Part shown: positions 37,979 through 46,784 of the stretch, piece after piece
Layout: the number at the start of each line of letters is the position of its first letter
Numbering within the stretch: the first letter of the stretch is position 1
Source: Polyangia bacterium
Lineage (GTDB): Bacteria > Myxococcota_A > Polyangia > Nannocystales > Nannocystaceae
Direction of reading: 5' to 3'
Assembly (NCBI GenBank): GCA_030424595.1
Contig: JAUHWG010000026.1
Span: 62,001 to 126,000 of the forward strand
DNA length: 64,000 bases
Translations under genes and position numbers: made by a program
Notes under the pieces: generated by a model
The model's input: only the letters and a program-made list of their open reading frames with translations
Databases searched by the model: none
Told to the model about the DNA's origin: nothing

Positions 37979-38752
37979 ATGCCCGCGGACGATCACGGCT
38001 GGCTCCCCTCGCAGGGGGGCCCCCAAGCCCCCCAGGCCGGCGGCGGCCCGGGGGCTCAGGCCGCGACCATCGAGCTGCACAGGCGCCCGCGGGTCCGCGA
38101 CCAGGGTGATGTCGGCTGCTGCGTGTCGATCGCGATCACCGGCGCCTTCGAGCTCCTCCTCGCCCGCGGCGGGCGCGTCCCGGAGCTCTCGCCGATGTTC
38201 CACTACTATCGGGCCCGCAGCGACCCCAGCGGCCTGGTCTCGCTCTCGCTCCTCGACGGTCTCCAGGTCGCGGTCCGCGAGGGCATCTGCGATCAACGCC
38301 TGCACGACCAGCCGATCACGGACGTCGGCGCCCGCGTGCCGCCGAGCGACGCCGCGATCGCCGACGCCAAGGCGCTCGCAGGGACCCGCTACAACCCCGC
38401 CACCGGCGGCATGAGGGGGAGCTTCGAGTTCTTCCGCCTGCCCGACTACGATCGCCGCGATGCCTGGCGAGGGGCCCTCGCGAGCGGCTGGCCGATCCTC
38501 CTGGGCTTCTGGCAGACGCCGGGGTACGCGGCGATCCACGCCGGGTCGCCGCGCCACGGCGCGCAGATCAACCCCCGCGCGTCGATCGGCCACGCGGTCC
38601 TCGTCGCCGGCTATCGCCGCGGCAGCGGCTTTCGGGTCGTCGACGCCAAGGGCCGGAGCTTCGCCGAGCGCGGCATGTGGTGGCTCCCTGATGATCTCCT
38701 AGAGACCCCCCTCGTCCAGGAGAGTTGGTTCCTCAAACCGACCTCGTCCTAG
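37979..38752 (+). CDS. C1A (papain-like) cysteine protease fold protein
   Basis: The 257-residue product matches papain-family landmarks. PRVRDQGDVGCCVSIAITGA corresponds to the QGxCGSCWAF segment with the nucleophile Cys and the oxyanion Gln. ASIGHAVLVAGYRRG supplies the His. FRVVDAKGRSFAERGMWWLP corresponds to the NSWGxxWGxxGxxW segment, but with Asp where the catalytic Asn is expected. There is no signal peptide and no inhibitory prodomain, only a Pro/Gly/Ala-rich head of about 30 residues. A cytoplasmic protease, or a non-proteolytic relative, is plausible. The next gene starts 23 bp downstream, suggesting co-transcription. Confidence 0.8.
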   Translation: MPADDHGWLPSQGGPQAPQAGGGPGAQAATIELHRRPRVRDQGDVGCCVSIAITGAFELLLARGGRVPELSPMFHYYRARSDPSGLVSLSLLDGLQVAVREGICDQRLHDQPITDVGARVPPSDAAIADAKALAGTRYNPATGGMRGSFEFFRLPDYDRRDAWRGALASGWPILLGFWQTPGYAAIHAGSPRHGAQINPRASIGHAVLVAGYRRGSGFRVVDAKGRSFAERGMWWLPDDLLETPLVQESWFLKPTSS

Positions 38753-38775
38753 ACCCGTTGGATCGCAGTGTTGTC

Positions 38776-40356
38776 ATGAAGCGCGCTCTCCCCCTTGTCG
38801 CCCTCCCCCTCCTGCTCGCCGCCTGCCAGACCGGACACCGCGTCTACCACGTGTCGGTCGCCCCCGCGGAGGCCCACGGCGTCCACTACGCCCTCCCGCG
38901 GAAGGTGCTGACGGTCGACCTCGAGCTCGAACGCCAGAGCGAGGTCCGCGGCGAGTGCCTCGGCGAGACCGCGCTTCGGGTGGAGCTCGGGCTCGAGGCG
39001 GCGAGCACCCCCCCGCCCAAGAGCCGACGGAGCCAGGCGACCCAGACGAGCCAGACGAGCCAGACGAGCCAGGCGACCCAGACGGTCGTCCCGATGGTTC
39101 AGGCCGACCTCGCCTCGCTCACCCTCCAGGCGTCGCTGCGCGAGCGGGTCGAGATCGATCCCGATGAGGTGTACCTGATCGATCTCCGCGGCCGCGCCCT
39201 CGAGTCGATCGACGGCGCGATCGACCTCAGCCCCGAGGGGCTCCTGACCTCGGCTTCGATCACCGCGGAGAACCACAGCGTCGACATCGCCCTCGCGGCC
39301 ACCGGCGCCGTCGTCGACATCGCCTCGATCGCCCTCGGGGCGACCTTCGCCGGCGACTCGAGGCAGACCTCCTGCGACCGCTACGCCAACCGTATCAAGG
39401 AGCTGCGGAGCCAACGCAAGTCGATCTTCGGCGGCACCTGGCAGGGGCTCGTCGGCGGGATCCCGCGCGACACCCTCGACCGGATCCTCACCGGTCTCGA
39501 CCGTCAGGAGCGGGCGCTCATCGCCCTCTTCACGACGACCGAGCAGACCCTCCGCGGCACCGTCAGCTGCACGGTCGTCCCCACCGCCCCCTCCACCGCG
39601 GCCCCTGAGCAGAGCGGCAACCTGGCGATGGTCTTCCCGCTCGTCCACATCGATCGAACGACCGGCACGGTGTCGCCCGCAGATCCCAGCGTCTCCTGCG
39701 TCATCCCGGCGCAGCTCCAGGCCGCCGCCAGCGCAGGCGGTCAAGCCCAAGCTGCGCAGGCCGCCCAGTCGACCGGGGCCGCGGGCCAGACGACCGCATA
39801 CCTGACCCTCGAGCTCAGGCGGGACGATCTCGCGAGCCAGGTCCGCCCCGATCGCGGCTGCACCGAGACCCGTGAGGGGCGCTGCGCTAGCCCACAGGGC
39901 CTCTACTACAGGATCCCGCGGGAGGTGGAGGCGACGGTCTGGTGGACCCCGAGGCAGCAGGAGGTCCTCGCGACCCGCAACATCCTCGTGCCCCAGCTCG
40001 GGACCACCCTCGCGCTGCCCGCCAACAAGGGACGGCAGCGCAGTCAGCAGGGGATCGCCCTCGACCCGGAGACCGGCGCCCTTCGGGCCTTGAGCAGCGG
40101 CAGCGCGTCGATCTCGAGCGACCAGGTCCAGCGCCTCGCGGACGATGCCGTCCAGCTCTACGGCAGCGCCAAGGGCCGCGACAAGGAGCTCGAGCGGCTC
40201 CAACGAGAGCGGACGATCCTCGAGGAGGCGGTCCGGATCAAGGACGCCCAGGAGCAGCTCGGCGAGGGGGGCCTTGGCCAGCCGTCAGACATGGGTCCGG
40301 GCGATCGCGGCTCCACGCAGCCCAATCCGAAGCCGCCGAGCCGCCTCGATCCATGA
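38776..40356 (+). CDS. lipoprotein of unknown function with 9-bp-encoded repeat
   Basis: ATG at 38776 gives MKRALPLVALPLLLAACQTG, an excellent lipoprotein signal; the frame opens 17 codons earlier but the shorter form is preferred. After a conserved-looking start (YHVSVAPAEAHGVHYALPRK) comes a Thr/Gln/Ser stretch made from the 9-bp repeat AGCCAGACG. A domain of about 330 residues follows with Cys pairs near residues 195 and 375. The C-terminus is a helical segment (RDKELERLQRERTILEEAVR) and a Pro/Gly tail. The overall layout recalls DUF4831-type lipoproteins but I am not sure. The stop overlaps a 40-codon repeat frame by ATGA. Confidence 0.75.
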   Translation: MKRALPLVALPLLLAACQTGHRVYHVSVAPAEAHGVHYALPRKVLTVDLELERQSEVRGECLGETALRVELGLEAASTPPPKSRRSQATQTSQTSQTSQATQTVVPMVQADLASLTLQASLRERVEIDPDEVYLIDLRGRALESIDGAIDLSPEGLLTSASITAENHSVDIALAATGAVVDIASIALGATFAGDSRQTSCDRYANRIKELRSQRKSIFGGTWQGLVGGIPRDTLDRILTGLDRQERALIALFTTTEQTLRGTVSCTVVPTAPSTAAPEQSGNLAMVFPLVHIDRTTGTVSPADPSVSCVIPAQLQAAASAGGQAQAAQAAQSTGAAGQTTAYLTLELRRDDLASQVRPDRGCTETREGRCASPQGLYYRIPREVEATVWWTPRQQEVLATRNILVPQLGTTLALPANKGRQRSQQGIALDPETGALRALSSGSASISSDQVQRLADDAVQLYGSAKGRDKELERLQRERTILEEAVRIKDAQEQLGEGGLGQPSDMGPGDRGSTQPNPKPPSRLDP

Positions 40357-40358
40357 CA

Positions 40359-40429
40359 GACTCGCCCGACTCGCCCGACTCGCCCGACTCGCCCGACGAG
40401 ACCGACGAGACCGACGAGACCGACGAGAT
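40359..40429 (+). repeat. 9-bp tandem repeats at a gene end
   Basis: About four copies of GACTCGCCC are followed by about four of GACGAGACC, starting three bases past the lipoprotein stop. A 40-codon frame from ATG at 40353 would read MTDSPDSPDSPDSPDETDET and stop at 40475. The ATGA overlap with the previous stop makes translation possible, but the composition is that of a microsatellite, so I do not call a gene. Confidence 0.75.
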
Positions 40430-40540
40430 AGGGCTCCTACGGCGGTCACGCTCCTCGGCAGCGCTGCAGCCCTGACGTGTCGCTGTGGAGCGGCGCCGCG
40501 AGGTGGTCTAGGTGCGCCCCGTCGACGCCCGAAGTGGGAT

Positions 40541-41614
40541 CTACTCGGGCACTGAGCACGCCTCGTCAGGCGGCGAGCTCTCCTGGAGAAACGCGCACTC
40601 CCTGCCGAAGGCTCCACCCTCGTAGCAGGTGAGCGAGCCGTAGCAGTCCTTCTTGCCCTCATCGCAGCTCTCGCCCTCATAGCGATAGCTCACGCACTTC
40701 CCCTCGTAGCAGTGGGCGTAGTCGGGGCAGGTCTCGGAGTAGTAGTCCTCGGAGTCGCACTCGTCACCGACCTTGGGCCGGACACACTCCCCGTCGACGC
40801 AGCGATCGCGCACTCGCTCGCAGCCGTTGTCGCCGTACATCTCGTCGCAGGCACCGCCGGTCTTGGATCGCTCCGCGCAGGTCCCTAGACCGTCCACCCA
40901 GTCGTACGCACAAAAATCGCTCAGACACCCCCCATCCCAGACACAGGCGCCGCCGACCGCCTGCTTCGACACGCACGTGTCTTCATCGCAAAAGGCCCCC
41001 TCCTCGCACGCTCGCGTCGGGCAGGGCTCACCCACCTTCGGCAGCGCGGCGCAGCGTTGCTGCGGCTCATCCACGGTCGCCGGCGGGCAGTGGAGCCCCT
41101 CAGCGCACCGTGTCCGCCCGCCGCAGATCTCCCCCTCGGCGAGGCTGTCGGCGATGTAGCGGCAGACCCCGGGACAGCACGAGTCCTCGACCGAGCACGC
41201 GCTGGGGACCGTCGCGCAGAGGGAGGACTCACCGACACACTCCGCGCCGCGATAGCAGGGCTCGTCCGGGCCGACCTTGCCGGTGAAGACCGCGGCGCAC
41301 TCCGCATCGACCTCGCTCTCGTCCTCGTCGCGGAGGCACTTGAGGCGCTTGATCGCGCGAATGCACCTCCGCGCGGCCCATTCGTCGTACTCGATCCGAC
41401 CGGCGTCGATCGCCGCCTCGAGGTAGGGATCCTCGTTGTCCGCCGGAGATGCGCTCATGCAGTCGGAGATCGACCTGAAGGAGCCACAATCGACCGCGTG
41501 CTCGCACCAGGCGCGGGCCCGTCGTTGGGTGAACTTCTCCTCGCGGACACAGCCGACGAGCGCCGCACCTGCGAGCGCGAAGGCGACAAAGACACTCGAG
41601 CGGATCACAGACAC
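40541..41614 (-). CDS. Cys-rich lipoprotein with Dickkopf-like repeats
   Basis: The start is a GTG at 41614 (or 41608), chosen because it leads directly into SVIRSSVFVAFALAGAALVG and the lipobox Cys. A helical N-terminal part (RRARAWCEHAVDCGSFRSIS) is followed by a run of Cys-rich units with the pattern GxxC...C...GxxC: GPDEPCYRGAECVGESSLC, CCPGVCRYIADSLAEGEIC, VGEPCPTRACEEGAFC and GGACDEMYGDNGCERVRDRC. Similar arrays occur in many myxobacterial surface proteins; the ligand is unknown. The gene is convergent with the preceding lipoprotein. An extra 77 codons upstream are open but lack coding character. Confidence 0.85.
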   Translation of the reverse strand: MSVIRSSVFVAFALAGAALVGCVREEKFTQRRARAWCEHAVDCGSFRSISDCMSASPADNEDPYLEAAIDAGRIEYDEWAARRCIRAIKRLKCLRDEDESEVDAECAAVFTGKVGPDEPCYRGAECVGESSLCATVPSACSVEDSCCPGVCRYIADSLAEGEICGGRTRCAEGLHCPPATVDEPQQRCAALPKVGEPCPTRACEEGAFCDEDTCVSKQAVGGACVWDGGCLSDFCAYDWVDGLGTCAERSKTGGACDEMYGDNGCERVRDRCVDGECVRPKVGDECDSEDYYSETCPDYAHCYEGKCVSYRYEGESCDEGKKDCYGSLTCYEGGAFGRECAFLQESSPPDEACSVPE

Positions 41615-41879
41615 GTCCCAACGACCATACGACGAAGCCCGCGCCTCCGTCCCCCACAGCCGTCGATCTAGGTCGAGGAGACGCTCGATACAGGACGCTG
41701 TGGCCCTAGGAGCCCGTCGACGGAGCGCCGCTGCACCGGGCGACCGCGAGTCCAGGCGGAGGCGAGAGGCGACACGAGCGACCAACACCGCCGCCCAAGC
41801 GCCGCTCCAGCCACCGTCCGGCGGGCCGCGCCAGACCGCCATCACACCGGCCGACCCTCAGAGGACCTCGCTAGCGATC

Positions 41880-41920
41880 GCGGCGCGAGAGCCCACGAGA
41901 CCCTTGCCAAGGGCTGCTAG
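41880..41920. repeat. half copy of the CTAG-ended short repeat (family 2)
   Basis: CGGCGCGAGAGCCCACGAGA followed by CCCTTGCCAAGGGCTGCTAG matches the right arm of the copy at 24405-24567. The closing CTAG at 41917-41920 is also the left CTAG of the larger inverted-repeat element, the same arrangement as at 15123. The 265 bp before it, from 41615, show nothing I can identify. Confidence 0.65.
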
Positions 41921-42411
41921 CCCTGAAATAGGCGCTGCTGCGGGGCGTCCCCGACAACCCGCGTAGAACCGTCAGTGACACGGGATTCGCGCTTCGGCTG
42001 CATTCGTGTGGGTGAGCGCTCTCCTCGTGCTTGGCGAGGGGCGGAGCTTGGGGGCTGTCGGCGGGCGGGCGAGGGGCGACGAGGCGGGTCCCTCGCGGAC
42101 GCGGGTCCTCCCATGCCACGTGCTCGCCACGGGATAGGCTGATCTGCTTGAAGAGACAGAGTACGCGTGTCTCCGCGCGAGGCACGGGTCCTCCCGCTGC
42201 GTCCCCCCCCGTCGCCCCTCGCTCGCCCGAGCGAGTCGTCCTGGGCTCCGCTCGCGGGTGCGTAGAGGACTCGTGAGCGCAGACCTTCTCTCGACACATG
42301 CTCGCCCGTGTCTCTCGCGCACCGGATGAGCAACAACGCGCATCCCGTGTCATCAGGGGTTCTACGCGGGCTTGTGAGGGCACCTCACGCCAGCGCTTAT
42401 TTCAGGGCTAG
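41917..42411. mobile_element. 495-bp non-autonomous CTAG-flanked element (family 1)
   Basis: The left end CTAGCCCTGAAATAGGCGCTG and the right end CAGCGCTTATTTCAGGGCTAG are inverted repeats. Weaker symmetry extends about 75 bp inward and includes CCCGCGTAGAACC at both sides. The interior matches the arms of the 1.6-kb element at 15123-16726 in the same order but lacks its transposase centre. Internal self-complementary blocks (near 42062-42087 and 42208-42230) would form a large hairpin. No gene is encoded. The right CTAG contains the TAG stop of the sigma54-type regulator. Confidence 0.85.
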
Positions 42412-43883
42412 CGCTCGATCTTGAAGCTCTGGATCAGGTTGTAGACGTGGGAGCGAGCGACCTCGAGCTTCCTCGCGGTCTGCGTGACGTTCCACTCGCA
42501 CTCCACGAGCGTCCGCTCGAGGAGGCGACGCTGAAAGCGACGGGTCGCCTCCGAGTAGCTGAGCGCGCTGTCCGGGGACTCATCGTAGACGTCGGGGAAG
42601 ACGTGCCGACGATCGATCATCCCGAGCCCTTGGCCGTCCGCTGCGATCGCTGCGCGGACGATCACCTCCTGCAGCTCGTCGAGGTTGCTCGACCACTCGT
42701 GGGCCTCGAGCGCCGTGATCGCGCCGAGAGAGAGGCGCAGCCGCGAGAGGTGCTTCTCCTCGCAGACCTTCGCGCAGAAGTGCTGCGCCAGCTCCGAGAT
42801 GTCCTCGCCGCGCTCCGAGAGGGGCGGCAGGTGCGTCTTCATCACCTCCAGCTGATAGCAGAGGTCATTGCGCAGCATCCCCTTGCGCGCCCGTTCCCGC
42901 AGATCCATCGACGACGAGACCAGGATCCGGACGTCGTTCTCGCCCGCCCCCTCGCCAGGGGCCGCGTGACTCCGGCGCTCGAGCACGGCCATCAGCCGCT
43001 CCTGGGCCGACGGCGAGAGTTCTCCGATCTCCTCGAGGAAGAGCGTCCCCTTCTCCGCCCGCGCGAGCAGGCCCGACCTGCCGCCGCCGAAGAGCTGCTC
43101 CTCCGCGTCATCGTCGCCGCAGTTGAGGTGGACAAAGGGGGCGTCGCACCGCCGACTGTTCTCGTGGATCAGGCGGGCCACCAGCGACTTGCCGACGCCC
43201 GAGGGGCCGCAGAGCTGGACGATGGCGTCGATCTTCGCGGTGAAGGCGATGCTGGTGAGCACCTGTGCGACCGCCGCGGTCCGGCCGAGGAAGGACTCGA
43301 CCTTGAGCTCCTGGCGGAGGCCCTGGGTCGGATCGTTCCTGTCGCGCTCGGTGTTGGCGGCGACGATCCGCCCCGCGTGGGGGCCGAGATGCCGGGCGAA
43401 GGCCTCGATCCGCCGGCGGTCGAGGGTGTCGAAGGGCGTGTCGCCGACCCTGCCCTGGAGGTAGACGACGCCGACCGGCTGGCGCACGCCGATCGGGGCG
43501 CAGAGCACCGCCCGAATGCTGTTTCGACGGACGCTGTCGATGTCCTCGTAGCGGCTATCCCGAACCGCGCAGGCGGTCTCCACGACCTCGGCCCGGGCCA
43601 ACGCGCCGGCGATCAGCTGACCCGAGAGCTGACGACGAACGCCGATGAGCTCCTCGGCGCTAAACCCCTCGGCAAACCACCAGGGCGGCGAGCAGTCGCG
43701 GCTCTCGGGGCTGTAGAGCTCGATGTACCCGCGCTCAGCCCGTGAGGAGTCAACCAGGAGCTCTAGCGCCTCTTCGAGGAAGGGCTCGATCTGCTCGTGA
43801 GTGTTGAGCTCCAACAGCTTCAGGTAGAGATCTCTCTCGCAGGTCAGGGCGCGCACCGTCTCGTCAAAGCTAGAGCTGTCCAC
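42408..43883 (-). CDS. GAF-AAA+-Fis regulator lacking the GAFTGA loop
   Basis: The product has 491 residues from a GTG start. Residues about 25-185 form a GAF sensor domain (RAERGYIELYSPESRD, RAVLCAPIGVRQPVGVVYLQ). An AAA+ domain of the bacterial enhancer-binding type follows: LCGPSGVGKSLVARLIHENS (Walker A), KGTLFLEEIGELSPSAQERL (Walker B, with Glu for the usual Asp) and RKGMLRNDLCYQLEVMKTHL. Where GAFTGA should be, the sequence is LFGGGRSGLLARAEKG, so the sigma54-contacting loop is deleted. The C-terminus is a Fis-type helix-turn-helix (WNVTQTARKLEVARSHVYNL). It likely binds DNA in response to a small ligand, but sigma54 activation is doubtful. The TAG stop is shared with a mobile element. 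Confidence 0.88.
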   Translation of the reverse strand: MDSSSFDETVRALTCERDLYLKLLELNTHEQIEPFLEEALELLVDSSRAERGYIELYSPESRDCSPPWWFAEGFSAEELIGVRRQLSGQLIAGALARAEVVETACAVRDSRYEDIDSVRRNSIRAVLCAPIGVRQPVGVVYLQGRVGDTPFDTLDRRRIEAFARHLGPHAGRIVAANTERDRNDPTQGLRQELKVESFLGRTAAVAQVLTSIAFTAKIDAIVQLCGPSGVGKSLVARLIHENSRRCDAPFVHLNCGDDDAEEQLFGGGRSGLLARAEKGTLFLEEIGELSPSAQERLMAVLERRSHAAPGEGAGENDVRILVSSSMDLRERARKGMLRNDLCYQLEVMKTHLPPLSERGEDISELAQHFCAKVCEEKHLSRLRLSLGAITALEAHEWSSNLDELQEVIVRAAIAADGQGLGMIDRRHVFPDVYDESPDSALSYSEATRRFQRRLLERTLVECEWNVTQTARKLEVARSHVYNLIQSFKIER

Positions 43884-44002
43884 GCGTCCGACGCTAGCAC
43901 GCGCAGCGCGGGCTCCGGCCGATCATGGGCTGTCCTGAATTATGGACAGTGTCGGCTCCATGCCCCTTGTCTCCGACCCGCTGAGGCCGGCATCGTCGGG
44001 CC

Positions 44003-44872
44003 ATGAAGAGCGGACTCGCGGGGCGAAGCGTCGTCATCACCGGGGCATCGGGTGGGATCGGCTGGGCGACCGCTGAGGCCTTCGCGGCTGAGGGCGCCAA
44101 TCTGCTGCTCCACGCCCGCCGCGGCCTCGCGGAGCTCGAGCGGCGCGTCTCCGCGTCGCCCTGGGCCAAGAGGGCGACCTGCGTCGCCGCGGATCTGCGC
44201 GAGGAGGGGGCGAACGACGCGATCTTCACGGCCGCCCGCGAGCGCTTTGGCCGGGTCGACGTGGCGATCCTCAACGCCGGGATCTGGCCGCCCGAGCCGC
44301 TCCCGCTGTGGGAGATGGACGCCCAACGGATCCGCGATGTGATCGACACCAACCTGATCGGGGTCATCCTCGGCGCCCGCGCGTTCGCCCGCCAGCTCGC
44401 CGCCCAGGGCCCGCGGGGCGACGGAGAGGGCGCTAGCGTCGGCCTCGTCGGCTCGACCGCGGGGCGCTTTGGCGAGGCCGATCACAGCGCCTACGCGATC
44501 ACCAAGGCCGGGCTCCACGGTCTGATGCGCAGCCTGAAGAACGAGCTGTGTCGCCTCGACCCCTACGCCCGGGTGAACATGGTCGAGCCGGGGTGGACGG
44601 TGACGCCGATGGCCCGCGCGACCCTCGAGGAGGATCCGAGCGTCATCCCTAAGGTGCTGGCGACGATGCCGCTGCGCCAGCTCGCCCGCCCGGAGGACAT
44701 CGCCCGAGCCCTCCTCTTCCTCAGCTCGCCGCTCCTCGCCCGCCACATCAGCGGCGAAGTCCTGACGGTCGCCGGCGGGATGGAGGGGCGCCGGCTCTGG
44801 GAGCCTGGATCGATCGACCCTGACGAGGTCCGCCGCCGACTCGACCCCGATCCGGAGGACGGAGACAGCTGA
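44003..44872 (+). CDS. short-chain dehydrogenase/reductase
   Basis: This is a 289-residue classical SDR. It has the cofactor motif TGASGGIGWATAEAF, the stabilising NAG in ILNAGIWPPEP, the catalytic Ser in GLVGSTAGRFGEADH and the YxxxK pair in YAITKAGL. After the dinucleotide strand comes HARR, which suggests preference for NADP(H), though this is weak evidence. The C-terminal VEPGWTVTPM and LTVAGGMEGRRLW are typical of 3-oxoacyl-ACP reductase-like members. The substrate cannot be assigned. It is divergent from the regulator across 120 bp, so regulation by that protein is possible but unproven. Confidence 0.92.
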   Translation: MKSGLAGRSVVITGASGGIGWATAEAFAAEGANLLLHARRGLAELERRVSASPWAKRATCVAADLREEGANDAIFTAARERFGRVDVAILNAGIWPPEPLPLWEMDAQRIRDVIDTNLIGVILGARAFARQLAAQGPRGDGEGASVGLVGSTAGRFGEADHSAYAITKAGLHGLMRSLKNELCRLDPYARVNMVEPGWTVTPMARATLEEDPSVIPKVLATMPLRQLARPEDIARALLFLSSPLLARHISGEVLTVAGGMEGRRLWEPGSIDPDEVRRRLDPDPEDGDS

Positions 44873-44892
44873 GAGGGGAGCGACCCGAAGAC

Positions 44893-44932
44893 CGTAGCGA
44901 GAGCGCGCGGGACTCTTGCCACGGCCTCCTAG
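44893..44932. repeat. half copy of the CTAG-ended short repeat (family 2)
   Basis: GTAGCGAGAGCGCGCGGGAC followed by TCTTGCCACGGCCTCCTAG matches the right arm of the copy at 24405-24567. It fills the space between the dehydrogenase stop and the convergent membrane-protein gene. The closing CTAG supplies that gene's TAG stop on the minus strand. Confidence 0.75.
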
Positions 44933-46503
44933 GATCGGAGCTGACGGCCCAGCGCTCGGACGAGAGCCTCGACGCTAGCCCCGCTGAGGCGGCTGAGATC
45001 ATCGCCCAAGGCGACCTCGCAGCCGGCCTCCCAGAAGCGGGCGGTCGCGGTCGGGAAGGCCGAGAGGGCCGCGAGCACGCCGCTCTCCTCACCGCCGACG
45101 AGGCGAGGATCACCCCGCAGCCTGTGCCCCTCGTCTCCCCCCGGCAAGACCTCGGCGTCCGCGCTGCCGCGGCCGATCATCCCGAAGCGGAGGAGGATCG
45201 TCCACCGCTGTCCGTCCGCCGAGCGTGCGCGCAGATCGAGCGCGTCGCGCAGGTGCTCCCCGCGCAGGGCGATCACCGTCCCGGACGCCTCCTCGATGAC
45301 CACCGGCGCCTCGATCTCGAGCCGCTCGGCGACCTCCGCCAGGATCAGCTCCGGCTCATCGGGCGGGGGGCAGAGCACCGGCTCGACCGGGATCACGTGC
45401 CCCTCGCGCAACGACGCGAGGAAGGCGAGCGTCCCCGCAGCGTGCATCAAGAGCAGCTGCGGCGAGGTCAGGCCGAAGCCGGCGATGACGATCAGGGCGA
45501 GGCCGAGCGCGCGCGGGCGCAGGCGCGAGTCCAGGAGCGCCGCGACGATCGCCGCGGTCATCGTGAAGATCGCGACGATCGCGGTGGCAGCCTTCCACCA
45601 GACGACGAAGGTCGGATAGGGCAGCTCAAAGCCGAGGAGCGAGCGAGCCAGACCGCCGACCCGCTCCTCTAGAAATTGGAACCTCGGCCCCTGATAGAGC
45701 GCGTCCAGCTTGTAGCTGACGCCCGCGCCGACCGCGAGTGAGACCACGCGGGCGAAGGCGTCGACCCGAGGACGCAGGAGGACAAAGGCGGTGATCCCCG
45801 CGATCGTCAGGGCGGTCACCATCGGCAACGCCCCGGCGACCCCTGGCGCGCTCCCAGAGAGACCTCCGGTCCCGCCGATCGCGACCCGCACGGCGAGCGG
45901 TCCGATCGCGGCGATCGCCAGGCCGCGCTCAGCCCAGCCGAGCTCCCGCCAGAGCAGGAGGAGCGCCGCCGGGATCGCGAGCAGGAGGGCGACGCTGCCG
46001 ATCTGCCAAGGCAGCTCGAGCTCGGCGCCGATGAGCGGGAGCGAGGCGAGGTGCTGACCCAGCAGGAGCAGCGCCCCGAGCGAGGCCAAGAGCAGCGGCG
46101 CCGCCCGCAGGCCGCCGAGCTCCGGCTCGTGAAGCCAGCGTTGGCCGACGATCAAGCAGATCGCGGCGGCCAGCAGGGCGAGGAAGTGATGGGCGAGGAA
46201 CTCCCCGTAGTAGATGAGCCCGAGCGCGCTCGCAGAGGAGGCGCTCAAGCCGATGGAGAGGGCGCTGCCGAGGAGACCGATGCCGAGGCTGAGCCCCAGG
46301 CGGGCGCGCAGGAGCCAGGCCACCAGCCACGACGCCGTCACCCCGGAGATCGCGAGGATGTAGACCATCGACCCCTCGCCCGCGGCCTGGGCGAGCGCCT
46401 CCGGCTTCGCGAGGCAGAGCAGCACGCCCGCCATGATCTGGAGAAACCCGACGATCACCGCGACGGTGACGAGCTGGGCCGGAGCTGACGCGCGCGCGGT
46501 CAC
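44929..46503 (-). CDS. polytopic membrane protein of unknown function
   Basis: The 524-residue protein (GTG start) has about eleven hydrophobic helices in its first 390 residues, including LVTVAVIVGFLQIMAGVLLC and ALSIGLSASSASALGLIYYG. A soluble C-terminal domain of about 130 residues follows (PELILAEVAERLEIEAPVVI, TVIALRGEHLRDALDLRARS, WTILLRFGMIGRGSADAEVL). The loop YKLDALYQGPRFQFLEERVG sits between helices 8 and 9. I do not recognise the family; it shows no transporter, glycosyltransferase or protease signature. Its stop coincides with a repeat end. Confidence 0.75.
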   Translation of the reverse strand: MTARASAPAQLVTVAVIVGFLQIMAGVLLCLAKPEALAQAAGEGSMVYILAISGVTASWLVAWLLRARLGLSLGIGLLGSALSIGLSASSASALGLIYYGEFLAHHFLALLAAAICLIVGQRWLHEPELGGLRAAPLLLASLGALLLLGQHLASLPLIGAELELPWQIGSVALLLAIPAALLLLWRELGWAERGLAIAAIGPLAVRVAIGGTGGLSGSAPGVAGALPMVTALTIAGITAFVLLRPRVDAFARVVSLAVGAGVSYKLDALYQGPRFQFLEERVGGLARSLLGFELPYPTFVVWWKAATAIVAIFTMTAAIVAALLDSRLRPRALGLALIVIAGFGLTSPQLLLMHAAGTLAFLASLREGHVIPVEPVLCPPPDEPELILAEVAERLEIEAPVVIEEASGTVIALRGEHLRDALDLRARSADGQRWTILLRFGMIGRGSADAEVLPGGDEGHRLRGDPRLVGGEESGVLAALSAFPTATARFWEAGCEVALGDDLSRLSGASVEALVRALGRQLRS

Positions 46504-46784
46504 GATAGGACCGACGATCTAGCACGCCTGGCCGCCCGCGGTGGAAGTCGCGTCTGCGCCGCGCTCCTCCGCCACGCCGGCGCGGACCCGCTGAGCGAGC
46601 GTTTAACCGCGCTCGTTCGGGCACGACCGAGGCTCAGGCTGCGAGAGTGCGGCCCTGGGCCTCGATCTCAGCGCCCTAGACCGGACCGCGACCTCGACGA
46701 GCGCGCGGAGCACGGACCTCGGTTCAGCGCAGGTCCGCCATCCGCCCCGGCCGAGGCCCGGTCGACGATCCCAGGACCCGTCGC

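Noticed and set aside
40353-40475. Forty-codon frame overlapping a lipoprotein stop
   Set aside because: It consists almost wholly of a 9-bp microsatellite. Overlap by ATGA alone does not make a gene, so only the repeat is annotated.
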